Positions 25,893-34,253 of a stretch of 64,000 nt of DNA are shown here, piece after piece (the stretch's first letter is position 1; every line of letters begins with the position of its first letter). The stretch is from assembly GCA_002723155.1 (NCBI GenBank), contig PBNO01000002.1, positions 51,545-115,544 of the forward strand. Direction: 5' to 3'. Both the position numbers and the translations under genes were made by a program. The stretch is from Ponticaulis sp. Lineage in GTDB: Bacteria > Pseudomonadota > Alphaproteobacteria > Caulobacterales > Hyphomonadaceae. Below the pieces are notes generated by a model, which was given only the letters and a program-made list of their open reading frames with translations, was not told the origin of the DNA and did no database searches.

Positions 25893-27845
25893 TTATGGCG
25901 CTGTGTATTCAAACTCGAAGCCAAGAAAATCGAGAATAGCCTGCGGGTCATCACCCAGCTGCATCAACTGCGCTTCAGACTGAGCACCAAGTGGCTCGTC
26001 CGGGTTCAGCGCGACGCGTAGTGCGCCACCATTCATGACGAAGTCAGCAATACCGTTGATATAGCCAACCGCTGGCGGGAAGACCTGAGCCGCTTCCATA
26101 CCACCCATGCGTGTCAGACCACTAACGAGCGCACGAAGCTCTGCAGGTGATGCGTTGCGGATCATTGCCGCTTCGGAGCTGTCTTCCGGCATAAGCTGGG
26201 CAATCGCGATTGCCAGGCCGAAGACTTTGTCCATACCGCCATCATCAGCGATTTCGAAGTCGAAGTCTGTCAGGGCCATTTCAGACGCCATCAGTTCTTC
26301 AAGAGCCGCATCGAACGGGTCTTCAGACATACCGTCCTTATCGCTGTCATCTGCGCCCTTGCCTGCGTCTTCGTAAGCTGTGACGAACTCGCTATAGCTC
26401 GGCATGTAACCGGCAAAGCCCATATTCAGCGTGCCGAACCCTTCTGCGTCAGTCGCAAAGTCGAAGCCTGTCATGCCCGTATCGGCATCCCAGTCGAGGC
26501 TCATGCCCATGTCCATATTGATGACATCCATGTCGAGGTCGACAAGCGCCTCACGGACAGAGCCGAACATTGCGAAGACTTCGCTTGCTTCCGGATCTTC
26601 AGCAACTTCTGGCATGTCAGCCATAAAGTTGGTCATGAAATCCAGATAACCGCCAAGATTGTAGCTGATGTCCTGACCTTCAAAAGCGATACGCTCCGGC
26701 ACGAACCAGTTCCACTCGGACAGATCAACCAGCGTACGGCCAACTGTAGAGATCGTCACGCCATTGAGAGTGCTGACAGAGTCAAAGCTCTCGAACTGAC
26801 CAAAGCTCATCAGCTCCTGAACGCCGGCATCCGGCACTTCCTGACGCTCGAGATAGCCCATCAGAACACCAAGGTTCATGCCAGACATTGTGCTGAGGCC
26901 AACAGAACCACCTGATGCGAACTGAATCGGCTGTGACAGCTCTTCTGCCGCGACGCTCATAGACAGATCGTAAGATGTGCCCTCAGACAGTGCGAAGCCG
27001 AAATCGCCGCGGTCGATGTCTGAACCAGCAGACAGAGCAATTGTCATGTCCATGGCCATGTTCTGCTCGGTCTGACCGTCGTCGATATCCATGTCGAGAG
27101 ACATGTCCATGTCATACATGGCGTATTCGTCGATCTCGACTGAACGATAGAAACGGGCTAATGGCGCGAACAGAGGCCACGCATTGTCTTCACCAGTTTC
27201 AGATGCAAACAGCGCATCAATGCCCGCATTTACTTCGTCAGACGCGGCATGCCAGACGAACCCGTCCAGCACGATCTGGTCATAGGTCAGCGCGTATGAG
27301 TTGATCGCGAAATCAGCGCCTTCGAGTTCTGCTTCTACTGCATCTTCCGGGATCAGACCGGTCGCAGTTTCAGACATCTCGCTCGCAATAGCGTCGACGA
27401 TGGATTCAATACCGACCAAGCTTACATTTCGCAGGTCGATACGCGAGCCAAGCTCAGCTGTTTCGTTGGCTGCGAGTTTCGCAACTTCGCTATCCTCGAG
27501 ACCGTAGACACGGAACTCGCCAATATTGACGCCGAAGCTGATATCTTCGGACAGGCTGAACGAGATCGTCACGTCAGTTGCGACATCGCCGCCACTCTCG
27601 GACTCGAAACCACCATAGCTGACCTGCAGCATGTCTGGCAGGTTTGAGAGAAGCGCCTGAACAGACGCCTGCCCTGCAAGACGGCCGCCCGGAGCTTCCG
27701 TGCGCAGCGCCTGATAATTGGCAAGCTGACCGGAAACTTCATAGCCCCAGGACGCTTCCTGCGCGAGCACAGAAGGCGCACCAACTGTTGTCGCAACACT
27801 TGCGCCCATTAGAGCCAGGCCAGCTGAGAGAGATTTCAATTGCAT
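25893..27845 (-). CDS. Large acidic, Met-rich exported protein of unknown function
   Basis: 650 residues with a Sec signal peptide ending in SVLAQ. The mature protein is strongly acidic and full of short Asp/Met strings such as MYDMDMSLDMDIDDG and DMDVINMDMGMSLDWDADTG, interleaved with beta-like amphipathic strands. No known domain, catalytic motif, Cys or C-terminal barrel signature is visible. The repeated strands suggest an extended periplasmic or surface beta structure, perhaps lipid- or calcium-binding, which is conjecture. GGGG lies six bases before ATG 27845. The MBL hydrolase gene is 67 bases upstream on the same strand. Confidence 0.6.
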   Translation of the reverse strand: MQLKSLSAGLALMGASVATTVGAPSVLAQEASWGYEVSGQLANYQALRTEAPGGRLAGQASVQALLSNLPDMLQVSYGGFESESGGDVATDVTISFSLSEDISFGVNIGEFRVYGLEDSEVAKLAANETAELGSRIDLRNVSLVGIESIVDAIASEMSETATGLIPEDAVEAELEGADFAINSYALTYDQIVLDGFVWHAASDEVNAGIDALFASETGEDNAWPLFAPLARFYRSVEIDEYAMYDMDMSLDMDIDDGQTEQNMAMDMTIALSAGSDIDRGDFGFALSEGTSYDLSMSVAAEELSQPIQFASGGSVGLSTMSGMNLGVLMGYLERQEVPDAGVQELMSFGQFESFDSVSTLNGVTISTVGRTLVDLSEWNWFVPERIAFEGQDISYNLGGYLDFMTNFMADMPEVAEDPEASEVFAMFGSVREALVDLDMDVINMDMGMSLDWDADTGMTGFDFATDAEGFGTLNMGFAGYMPSYSEFVTAYEDAGKGADDSDKDGMSEDPFDAALEELMASEMALTDFDFEIADDGGMDKVFGLAIAIAQLMPEDSSEAAMIRNASPAELRALVSGLTRMGGMEAAQVFPPAVGYINGIADFVMNGGALRVALNPDEPLGAQSEAQLMQLGDDPQAILDFLGFEFEYTAP

Positions 27846-27912
27846 CATATTCCCCTTGTAACTTTGCGTCCCTTCTAAACGACATTTATCGTTTTGGCAA
27901 CAATAATTATCG

Positions 27913-28812
27913 TTATTCGGTAAGTCCCGTCATGTCCCGATAAAATGTCCACACCATACGCTCGGTTGTAATAAAGCCCCAATTCCAATCCGAATGATAG
28001 TCTGCGAGCGGCATAGCTGCCTGAATTTCCTCAAGGGTTTTCCCCTCAGACACGAGTGCCATCACAGCCGCCTGACCGGCGTTCAGCATATCCACGCTGG
28101 CCTGCAGGTCGGCGATACTCGCCATCGGACCATGGCCTGAAATGATGACAGTATCCTCATCGGCCTGCGCGATAATTTTCTCCATGCCGCGGATATAGCC
28201 TTGCACCGAACCGCCATTATCGAGGTCAATGAACGGGAAGCGGCGGTTGAAGAGAAGGTCACCGGCATGGATGACGTTAGCCTCTTCAAACACCACAAAC
28301 AAATCACCATCGGTATGGGCGTTAGGCGCATGATAGAAGCGCGCGGTCTGGCCATTCATCGTGACCGTGTCGCCTTCATCGACATTCATGGTCGGCAGCG
28401 CCAGCCCTGACAGGGCATCAGGCGTACGACCGGAAAGCGCCATAAAGTTCGGCTCGATCAGGCCCGGTCTGACATTCGGGTGCGCCATAACGGTCGCGCC
28501 GCGTTCTGCGAAATACGAATTGCCGAGAACATGGTCGCCATGAAGGTGAGTGTTCAGAACAAGGTCGACGTCATCACCGTCAGATACAGCATGGATCGCG
28601 TCTTCCAGCGAAGGCGCGAAGATTTCCATCTGCGTATCAATCATGAAGACGCCATCCGGACCTGCCAGAATGCCGACATTGCCCGCGCGATCATTTGTAA
28701 GCGCGTAGATGCCATCGCCCAGATCATGGGTTGTGACCGGCGGAACATCCTGCGCGAAAGCCGGCGCAGCGCAGAGCGCGATAGATGAAAGTGCGTAAGT
28801 GATCGGGCGCAT
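27913..28812 (-). CDS. Exported metallo-beta-lactamase-fold hydrolase
   Basis: 299 residues. Signal peptide ending APAFAQ. The zinc motif is HLHGDH (HxHxDH), with further ligands in HTDGDL, HAGDLLF and the final SGHGPM. The layout matches periplasmic class B-like MBL proteins such as SoxH/quinoprotein-relay hydrolases rather than a clinical carbapenemase, and the substrate is not known. GGAGG lies seven bases before ATG 28812; a longer frame to 28866 lacks a site and would hide the signal peptide. It may share a transcript with the downstream 650-residue exported protein. Confidence 0.88.
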   Translation of the reverse strand: MRPITYALSSIALCAAPAFAQDVPPVTTHDLGDGIYALTNDRAGNVGILAGPDGVFMIDTQMEIFAPSLEDAIHAVSDGDDVDLVLNTHLHGDHVLGNSYFAERGATVMAHPNVRPGLIEPNFMALSGRTPDALSGLALPTMNVDEGDTVTMNGQTARFYHAPNAHTDGDLFVVFEEANVIHAGDLLFNRRFPFIDLDNGGSVQGYIRGMEKIIAQADEDTVIISGHGPMASIADLQASVDMLNAGQAAVMALVSEGKTLEEIQAAMPLADYHSDWNWGFITTERMVWTFYRDMTGLTE

Positions 28813-28883
28813 GGTAAATCCTCCAAAGTTAAACACATTAAGTGCGGCGTTCAGAGGATTGGGCAAGTCAGTTCAAGCGAATG

Positions 28884-29405
28884 TCATGAGTTCCGGATGT
28901 AGAGATATTCCGGATCATAGTGCGTTCCCACCCGGTATTTATACTCTTTGAGCAGGCCAAAGCCGTAGCGGTGATAAAAACGCTGGGCACCTTCATTGAA
29001 TTTATAGACGCTGAGATAGAGCGGCGCCCGCCCGTTCCTGTCGATCCAGGCAAGCATCTGGTCCATGAGCTTGCGGCCCGTACCCTGCCCGTGAAAGGCT
29101 TCATCCACGTAGAGCCGCGCAATCTCCATCGCCCCATCAGGGCAATCGTCTACCGGCAGCGTGCACGGACCGGCAACAGCATATCCAGCCAGCGCGCCGT
29201 CATTTGCCACTGCAACCCAGATCCGCGTTTGCGGATCGTTGAGCGCTCGCTGATAGGCTTCGACGCTATGGCTTTCATCCAGAAACTGCTGAAGGTCTTC
29301 AGGCTTGTAGAGATGAGCAAACTTGTCAGAAAACGTCTTTGCGCCTAGCGCGGATAGCGCTTCAGCGTCAGAGGCCACTGCCGTGCGGATGGTAAGATCA
29401 GACAT
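28884..29405 (-). CDS. GNAT-family N-acetyltransferase
   Basis: 173 residues. Motif A for acetyl-CoA is LYVDEAFHGQGTGRKLMDQM (Q/RxxGxG/A), followed by YLSVYKFNEGAQRFYHRYGF, typical of GNAT motif B. Similar proteins acetylate small amines or protein N termini; specificity is unknown. It lies on the minus strand between the coiled-coil protein and the MBL hydrolase with gaps of about 60 and 70 bases, so a loose operon is possible. Confidence 0.88.
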   Translation of the reverse strand: MSDLTIRTAVASDAEALSALGAKTFSDKFAHLYKPEDLQQFLDESHSVEAYQRALNDPQTRIWVAVANDGALAGYAVAGPCTLPVDDCPDGAMEIARLYVDEAFHGQGTGRKLMDQMLAWIDRNGRAPLYLSVYKFNEGAQRFYHRYGFGLLKEYKYRVGTHYDPEYLYIRNS

Positions 29406-29465
29406 GTCAGCCTCTTAGCGAGTGCGCTGCATCAATTGAACCCCATTTCTGAGGCAGGCCGTCAA

Positions 29466-30383
29466 TTATGCCTGAACTGGCTGGGATACCCAGATGGAGG
29501 GCGGCATGGCGCGGCGCAGATCATCCTCGAACTGGCCGAGCTCTTTCTCCAGCTGTTTCAGCTCTTTATCGGTATTATCGTAGAGCTTTTCGCTGTCTTT
29601 GTCGTTTTGCTTGAAGCCAATCGCCCAACGTTTCACATCCCGAAACGCATCGCGCAGCTCTGACGTGAGCCCTTTTACAAAGTTCGTAAATTCCAGATCG
29701 CCGCGAAGTTCCATGGCCTCCGGCGTCTGATCCAGCCTCACACGTTCATACTGCATCACAGCTTCCTGTCGCTGCGTGTCCGGTAGAGTGTCTGCCTCGG
29801 CAACAGCATCAGGATCAATGTCGTCTGGCTCATTGATGTCAGAGTGCGCTGCGGCTTCATCTTCAGAAGCATCCTCGCCATCGCCAGACGTTTCAGTCGC
29901 CATAGATGCCCCCAGACTACCGACATCAGGCATAACCATTCCGCCACCGGCTGCGCTGCCCTGCAAGTCGGCGAGTGCTTTCTGGACCTTCTTATAGTCG
30001 TTCAGAACCTCTTTCAGCTCTTTGGCGAGACGCGCAATCTGCTTAGCCATTTCGCGAGGCTGGAATTGCCAGACCTTTCGCATGAGTTTGATTTCTTCTC
30101 TGATACGCAAGAGCGCTTCGCGCGCACGTCCCTTCTCCTGCGAGAGCGCCTCTATTCGGGCATCATCTGGTGAGGACTTTTTCGCGTCACTGTCCGCAGC
30201 GGTTTGAGCAAGCGGCGAAAAATTCACCTCATCACGGACGAAAGACACTGCAGACCGGTTCGGTTCAGAAGGGACCGTTTTGGCCGCCTGATAGGCCGAT
30301 ATGCCAGCACGGCGCACGCGAGTCTCGTCGGTATCACTTCGCAAGGATACGCGCGGCATTAGCTGGTCAACGGTCAGGCTCAT
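29466..30383 (-). CDS. Coiled-coil protein of unknown function
   Basis: 305 soluble residues without signal peptide. The disordered N terminus contains EVNFSPLAQTAAD. The first coiled coil at about 85-140 (EALLRIREEIKLMRKVWQFQ, AKQIARLAKELKEVLNDYKK) is followed by a Gly-rich, then very acidic linker (DEAAAHSDINEPDDIDPDA). A second helical region (GDLEFTNFVKGLTSELRDAF to QLEKELGQFEDDLRRAM) ends the protein. The N-terminal VNFSPLA resembles the short S-x-x-A stretch found in FlgM-like and other flagellum-associated proteins, a weak hint only. GGGAG lies eight bases before the ATG. No function assigned. Confidence 0.55.
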   Translation of the reverse strand: MSLTVDQLMPRVSLRSDTDETRVRRAGISAYQAAKTVPSEPNRSAVSFVRDEVNFSPLAQTAADSDAKKSSPDDARIEALSQEKGRAREALLRIREEIKLMRKVWQFQPREMAKQIARLAKELKEVLNDYKKVQKALADLQGSAAGGGMVMPDVGSLGASMATETSGDGEDASEDEAAAHSDINEPDDIDPDAVAEADTLPDTQRQEAVMQYERVRLDQTPEAMELRGDLEFTNFVKGLTSELRDAFRDVKRWAIGFKQNDKDSEKLYDNTDKELKQLEKELGQFEDDLRRAMPPSIWVSQPVQA

Positions 30384-30400
30384 TTTCTGAGCTCCCTTTT

Positions 30401-30433
30401 ATGGTCCGCATTCTGCGACAATGGTCCGACCAT
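30401..30433. promoter_or_regulatory. GntR/FadR-type operator candidate upstream of the carboxylesterase
   Basis: ATGGTCCGACCAT at 30421-30433 is a perfect 6+1+6 palindrome containing TGGTC-C-GACCA, identical to the TGGTC-N-GACCA core bound by FadR-subfamily GntR repressors. A direct copy of its left half, ATGGTCCG, lies exactly 20 bases upstream (30401-30408), on the same helix face. It lies between the divergent coiled-coil and esterase genes. Confidence 0.5.
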
Positions 30434-30462
30434 AAATCAAAGCCTGTTAAGGCCCACCCTGC

Positions 30463-30502
30463 GCAATCTCACAAGTTTGCGTAAAATTATACGTGAGATT
30501 GC
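30463..30502. promoter_or_regulatory. Long inverted repeat in the esterase upstream region
   Basis: GCAATCTCAC and GTGAGATTGC, ten perfect base pairs, separated by a 20-base AT-rich spacer; the arms' centres are 30 bases apart, about three helical turns. It ends 70 bases before the esterase ATG. It could be a pair of operator half-sites flanking the promoter, or an RNA hairpin if transcribed. Confidence 0.5.
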
Positions 30503-30572
30503 ACCGAACACGCTGGACAAAATAGTCAGCTACACTGACACTCCCACCAATAAGAAAAGGGAGGACATATCC

Positions 30573-32198
30573 ATGAAATCAGCTCTGAGATCGGGCATCG
30601 CCTTTGCCTGCCTCATCGGCGCGGCGTGCGCCCCCGCCAACCTGTCAGCCCAGGAAGCCGTTTCAGCCGAAACATCCATGCCGGCTGAACGCCCTGTCGC
30701 AATGACGCAATACGGCGCGGTACGCGGCACAGTCGAGGCAGGCATCAATGTCTTTCGCGGCATTCCGTACGGCGCAGACACGCGCGACACCCGTTTCCAG
30801 CCTGCAAACCCACCAGAACCATGGGATGGCGTACGCGACACGGTAGACTTCCCTGACAGCATTGTTCAGCTCGGCAACAGCAATGGTCTATTCCGCTCAT
30901 GGGCACCTGATCCAACGCCGGGCATGAGCGAAAATGCGCTCGGTCTGAACATCTGGACACCCGCGCTGGATGATCATCAAAGACCCGTCATGGTCTGGCT
31001 TCATGGCGGCGGCTTCCAGAACGGCAACGGATCGAGCGCGGCCTATGAAGGTATCAACCTTGCGACGCGCGGGGATGTCGTCGTCGTCACAATCAATCAC
31101 CGCCTCAACGCATTCGGCCATCTCTATCTGGCTGGGCTGACAGATGACCCCGCCTATGCAGATAGCGGCAATGTCGGCAGCCTCGACATGGTCATGGCGC
31201 TGGAATGGCTGCGCGACAATATCGAACAATTTGGTGGTAATCCGGACAATGTGACGATTTTCGGCGAATCCGGTGGCGGTCGCAAAGTCTCAACCATGCT
31301 CGCAATGCCGCGTGCGGAAGGCTTGTTCCACCGCGCGATTGTTCAATCAGGCTCGCATCTGCGGTTTCGCGAACCGGAAGAGGCAACTGAGCACACTCTG
31401 AGCTTCCTCAACATTCTGGGCATTTCACCGGACAATCTGGATGCTCTGCATGATGTGCCTGCGGAGACTTTTATGGAGGCGCTCCGCACAGCAGCGGGCG
31501 AGCAAACAACCTCGCTTTACTGGAGCCCGGTGCGTGACGGAAATTCTCTACCGCACCACCCGTTTGAAGCCGAAGAGAACGAACCGAGCCAGTCTGTTCC
31601 GATGCTCGTTGGCTCCAACAAGGATGAACTCTCGCTCTGGCTGGTGCGCCCAGGCAATATGCCAACGCTCGACTATGCGAATGCTGAGGGGCTGATCGGC
31701 GCCTATGCGACTGAGGACGAATTCAACGAGTTCGTGGCCGGGTATCGCGAAATTTATCCGGACTACACAGACGCCGATCTCATGGTCGCGATTGCTTCAG
31801 ACCTTCGCTATTCGGGCAATGCCTATCGTCAGGCGCGCCTGCGCGCTGCACAGGATGGCGCTGCTCCTATCTGGGTCTACCAATTTGACTGGGAAACACC
31901 GGTTGCTGGCGGCGTGTTCGGTGCACCGCATGCGCTCGAAATTCCATTCGCCTTCGATACGCTCGGCAATTCTGAATCCATGGTCGGCGATCCGGCTGCG
32001 GCTCAACCGGTCGCAGATCAGGTGAGCGAAGCGTGGATTTCCTTTGCCCGCCATGGCGACCCGAATGCACGCGGCCTGCCTTACTGGCCTCCGGTTTCGA
32101 TCGATCAGACGCCAGCCATGCGCTTCAACATGGAATCAGAAGTCGATGAAAATTACTTCTGGGACGAGATGAATGTGATCTACCGCTACGACCGGTAG
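30573..32198 (+). CDS. Exported type B carboxylesterase/lipase
   Basis: 541 residues, alpha/beta-hydrolase of the COesterase family. A signal peptide ends near NLSAQ. Family motifs are VFRGIPYGADTRDTRFQPA, the oxyanion hole VWLHGGGFQNGNGSS, nucleophile Ser233 in FGESGGG, the acid in GSNKDELSLW and catalytic His in GAPHALEIPFAF. It would cleave carboxylic esters in the periplasm or outside the cell. AGGGAGGA is seven bases before ATG 30573, whereas an open frame back to 30477 is leader. Two palindromic sites upstream suggest tight regulation. Closed by a bidirectional terminator. Confidence 0.94.
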   Translation: MKSALRSGIAFACLIGAACAPANLSAQEAVSAETSMPAERPVAMTQYGAVRGTVEAGINVFRGIPYGADTRDTRFQPANPPEPWDGVRDTVDFPDSIVQLGNSNGLFRSWAPDPTPGMSENALGLNIWTPALDDHQRPVMVWLHGGGFQNGNGSSAAYEGINLATRGDVVVVTINHRLNAFGHLYLAGLTDDPAYADSGNVGSLDMVMALEWLRDNIEQFGGNPDNVTIFGESGGGRKVSTMLAMPRAEGLFHRAIVQSGSHLRFREPEEATEHTLSFLNILGISPDNLDALHDVPAETFMEALRTAAGEQTTSLYWSPVRDGNSLPHHPFEAEENEPSQSVPMLVGSNKDELSLWLVRPGNMPTLDYANAEGLIGAYATEDEFNEFVAGYREIYPDYTDADLMVAIASDLRYSGNAYRQARLRAAQDGAAPIWVYQFDWETPVAGGVFGAPHALEIPFAFDTLGNSESMVGDPAAAQPVADQVSEAWISFARHGDPNARGLPYWPPVSIDQTPAMRFNMESEVDENYFWDEMNVIYRYDR

Positions 32199-32220
32199 GT
32201 CGGTCCTGGTCCTCATAGAA

Positions 32221-32248
32221 AAGGCGGCTCTTGCGGGCCGCCTTTTTC
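32221..32248. terminator. Bidirectional terminator
   Basis: AAGGCGGC-N8-GCCGCCTT followed by TTT on the plus strand, 23 bases after the esterase and just before the stop of the convergent MFS gene. Confidence 0.85.
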
Positions 32249-32255
32249 ATATCCG

Positions 32256-33752
32256 TCAGTCTTTCTTGCCGGGCATGGAGAGCATATCCCGCTGCAGCGT
32301 GCGCCCTGCGAGCAGGTAATGCACCGATGCCCAAAGATAGAGGCAAGCAAAGATCACGATGGCATATTGCAGCCCTTTGGCGTCTGTACGCTCACACATA
32401 GCGGCCTGCGCTTCGGTGAGATTTACCGCTGCTGTGCACACTTCAAGTGAAAGCCCGAGGTCAGAGGTCGAAAGCATCAACCCCTTCAATGTGGTCGACA
32501 GAATGCCTGAAGCGGGCGGGCCGAGGGCAAGACCCACAAGGTTCACCACGAACAGAGCAACAGCGACGGATGTCGCCCGCATACGGCTATCCACCACACC
32601 ACCAAAGACTGCATACATCGGGCCGAGATAGAAATAGTGGAGCAGCGCCGCGGCACAGAGCGGTATCAGTGCGATGAATAGCTCCGGCACGAGGAAGCCA
32701 ATCACATAAAGCGGTACAGAAACCGACATGCCCAGCGCTGGTAACCAGGACAGCGCATTCGGGTGACGTTTGGAAATCCTGTCAGAAATCCAGCCAGACG
32801 AGAACACGCCGATCGCCGCAAAGAGGCCCATGACGAGGCTATAATAAATCGCTGCTTCGGTAAGCGAGAGGCCATGCACGCGGCGCAGGAAGGCTGTTAC
32901 AAAATGGCCAATGCCATAGCCGACAAAGGACGCGATAGCCGCGCCGAGAACCACGTGAATATAAGCCGGCTTGCTTTTCAGAATGCGCAGAACTTCGGCG
33001 AGTTTCGCAGTTTCTTTATTCTGCGCCGACACCGGATCAGTATAACCGCGCGGCGGCTCTTTCAGTGTAAAGATCAGAACAAAGCCAAGCAAAAGCCCCG
33101 GCAAGCCAACCGCGGCAAAGGCGATCCGCCATCCCTCAAGAGCAACCACATTCAGGCTGTCAGCAAGGCTTTCCAGCCCCATCGACGCCATCAGATTATA
33201 AACGTTCTGGCCTGTCACATAGTCGTTGATCGGGCCACCGGCGACGCCTGCAAACATAGCGCCCAGAGGTACACCCAGAGCGTAAATCGACACCGCAGTC
33301 GCGCGGCTGGACGGCTTGAAATAGTCAGCAATCATGGACTGGGCAGGAGGCGTGCATCCGGCCTCACCAATGCCAACACCTACACGCAGAAGAAAGAGCA
33401 TCAGAAAGCTTGTCGCAAAGCCGCAAAAGACGGTCATGAGACTCCAAAGCGTCAGTGCCGCGAGGATGATCCATTTGCGGCTACGCGTCTCGGATATGCG
33501 GGCAATCGGAATACCGAGCGTGACGTAGAAGAGCGCAAACGCCGTGCCGCCGATCATGCCCATATGCCAGTCTTCAAGCCCGAGCGAGATTTTGATCGGG
33601 TCGTTCAGAACCGCCAGAATGGCGCGATCAATGAAGTTGAAAATATAAACGAGAAGAAGGGATCCGAGCACATAGGCGCGATAACCGCGCGATCCATAGC
33701 CTTCATTAATATCGGACGCCACCGCCTCTCCAGGCGTTGCCAGACTTGCCAT
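32256..33752 (-). CDS. Spinster-type MFS transporter
   Basis: 498 residues, twelve membrane segments. YIFNFIDRAILAVLNDPIKI and GGTAFALFYVTLGIPIARIS are the spinster-like MFS signature of helices 1-2. RVGVGIGEAGCTPPAQSMIADYF is helix 4 with the conserved Arg and GEAG. A long extracytoplasmic insert with two Cys (VCTAAVNLTEAQAAMC) lies before the last helix. Bacterial members move small organic acids, lipids or aromatic metabolites; the substrate is unknown. ATG 33752 is nine bases from GAGGGA and is preferred over the GTG at 33761. Confidence 0.92.
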   Translation of the reverse strand: MASLATPGEAVASDINEGYGSRGYRAYVLGSLLLVYIFNFIDRAILAVLNDPIKISLGLEDWHMGMIGGTAFALFYVTLGIPIARISETRSRKWIILAALTLWSLMTVFCGFATSFLMLFLLRVGVGIGEAGCTPPAQSMIADYFKPSSRATAVSIYALGVPLGAMFAGVAGGPINDYVTGQNVYNLMASMGLESLADSLNVVALEGWRIAFAAVGLPGLLLGFVLIFTLKEPPRGYTDPVSAQNKETAKLAEVLRILKSKPAYIHVVLGAAIASFVGYGIGHFVTAFLRRVHGLSLTEAAIYYSLVMGLFAAIGVFSSGWISDRISKRHPNALSWLPALGMSVSVPLYVIGFLVPELFIALIPLCAAALLHYFYLGPMYAVFGGVVDSRMRATSVAVALFVVNLVGLALGPPASGILSTTLKGLMLSTSDLGLSLEVCTAAVNLTEAQAAMCERTDAKGLQYAIVIFACLYLWASVHYLLAGRTLQRDMLSMPGKKD

Positions 33753-33832
33753 TTTTTTCACTCCCTCGAATGGGACAAGGTCTGCCGTTCAGCCCCGGCG
33801 CCCGTCCTCATTTTTCTACCCACAGGTAATCA

Positions 33833-33854
33833 TCTGGCGCCATGAAGCGCCAGA
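33833..33854. promoter_or_regulatory. Inverted repeat upstream of the MFS gene
   Basis: TCTGGCGC-CATGAA-GCGCCAGA. A T tract follows only on the plus strand (CTTAGTTTTT), but both flanking genes are on the minus strand, so a plain terminator role does not fit. It lies 80 bases upstream of the MFS start and could be an operator. A second repeat, CAGTCGC-N10-GCGACTG, lies at 33886-33909, directly downstream of the Kazal gene, and could be that gene's weak terminator. Confidence 0.4.
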
Positions 33855-33914
33855 CTTAGTTTTTATACGGGTGGGTGAACATATTCAGTCGCAGGAAGTG
33901 GCGCGACTGGAACT

Positions 33915-34253
33915 CTATTCGCAAGCGCCCTGAGACGCGACGCTCACACCGGCCGCAGCCGCGCCGCAAGCGTTGGAATAAGTGCGTCCGTCACAACCGC
34001 ACACAGGCGCATATTCCATGGTGCAGATTTCCGGACGCGGTGTGCATGTGCCCGCTGCATCAGCGATGGCCATGCAGGTATTTGCCTCCATTGCGCAGTA
34101 ATCGGTAGCAGAAGCACATTGGAAGCCTGCGATCCCGCCGCAAATACCGCCCGTCTCGCCCGGCCCCGGACCAGCAGGCGGCGCTGGCTCGGTCGCGCAA
34201 CCGACCAGAAGCAGAGCGAACAGAGAAAGCGAGAATGTGCGAAAAAAAGTCAT
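33915..34253 (-). CDS. Lipoprotein with Kazal-type protease-inhibitor domain
   Basis: 112 residues. Lipobox LLVGC at about 19, a Pro/Gly linker, then GGIAGFQCASATDYCAMEAN with further Cys, the eight-cysteine cluster often fused to Kazal domains. The C-terminal Kazal domain reads CTMEYAPVCGCDGRTYSNAC to the final Cys, with the signature VCGCDGxTYxNxC. Kazal domains inhibit serine proteases, so this may protect the cell surface from host or competitor enzymes. Its ATG overlaps the LacI-type regulator's TGA as ATGA, and there is no independent ribosome-binding site, so translation depends on the regulator gene. Confidence 0.85.
   Translation of the reverse strand: MTFFRTFSLSLFALLLVGCATEPAPPAGPGPGETGGICGGIAGFQCASATDYCAMEANTCMAIADAAGTCTPRPEICTMEYAPVCGCDGRTYSNACGAAAAGVSVASQGACE

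Noticed and set aside
32763-33845. 360-codon antisense ORF across the spinster MFS gene
   Set aside because: The product is basic and without motifs; the MFS frame on the other strand is unambiguous.
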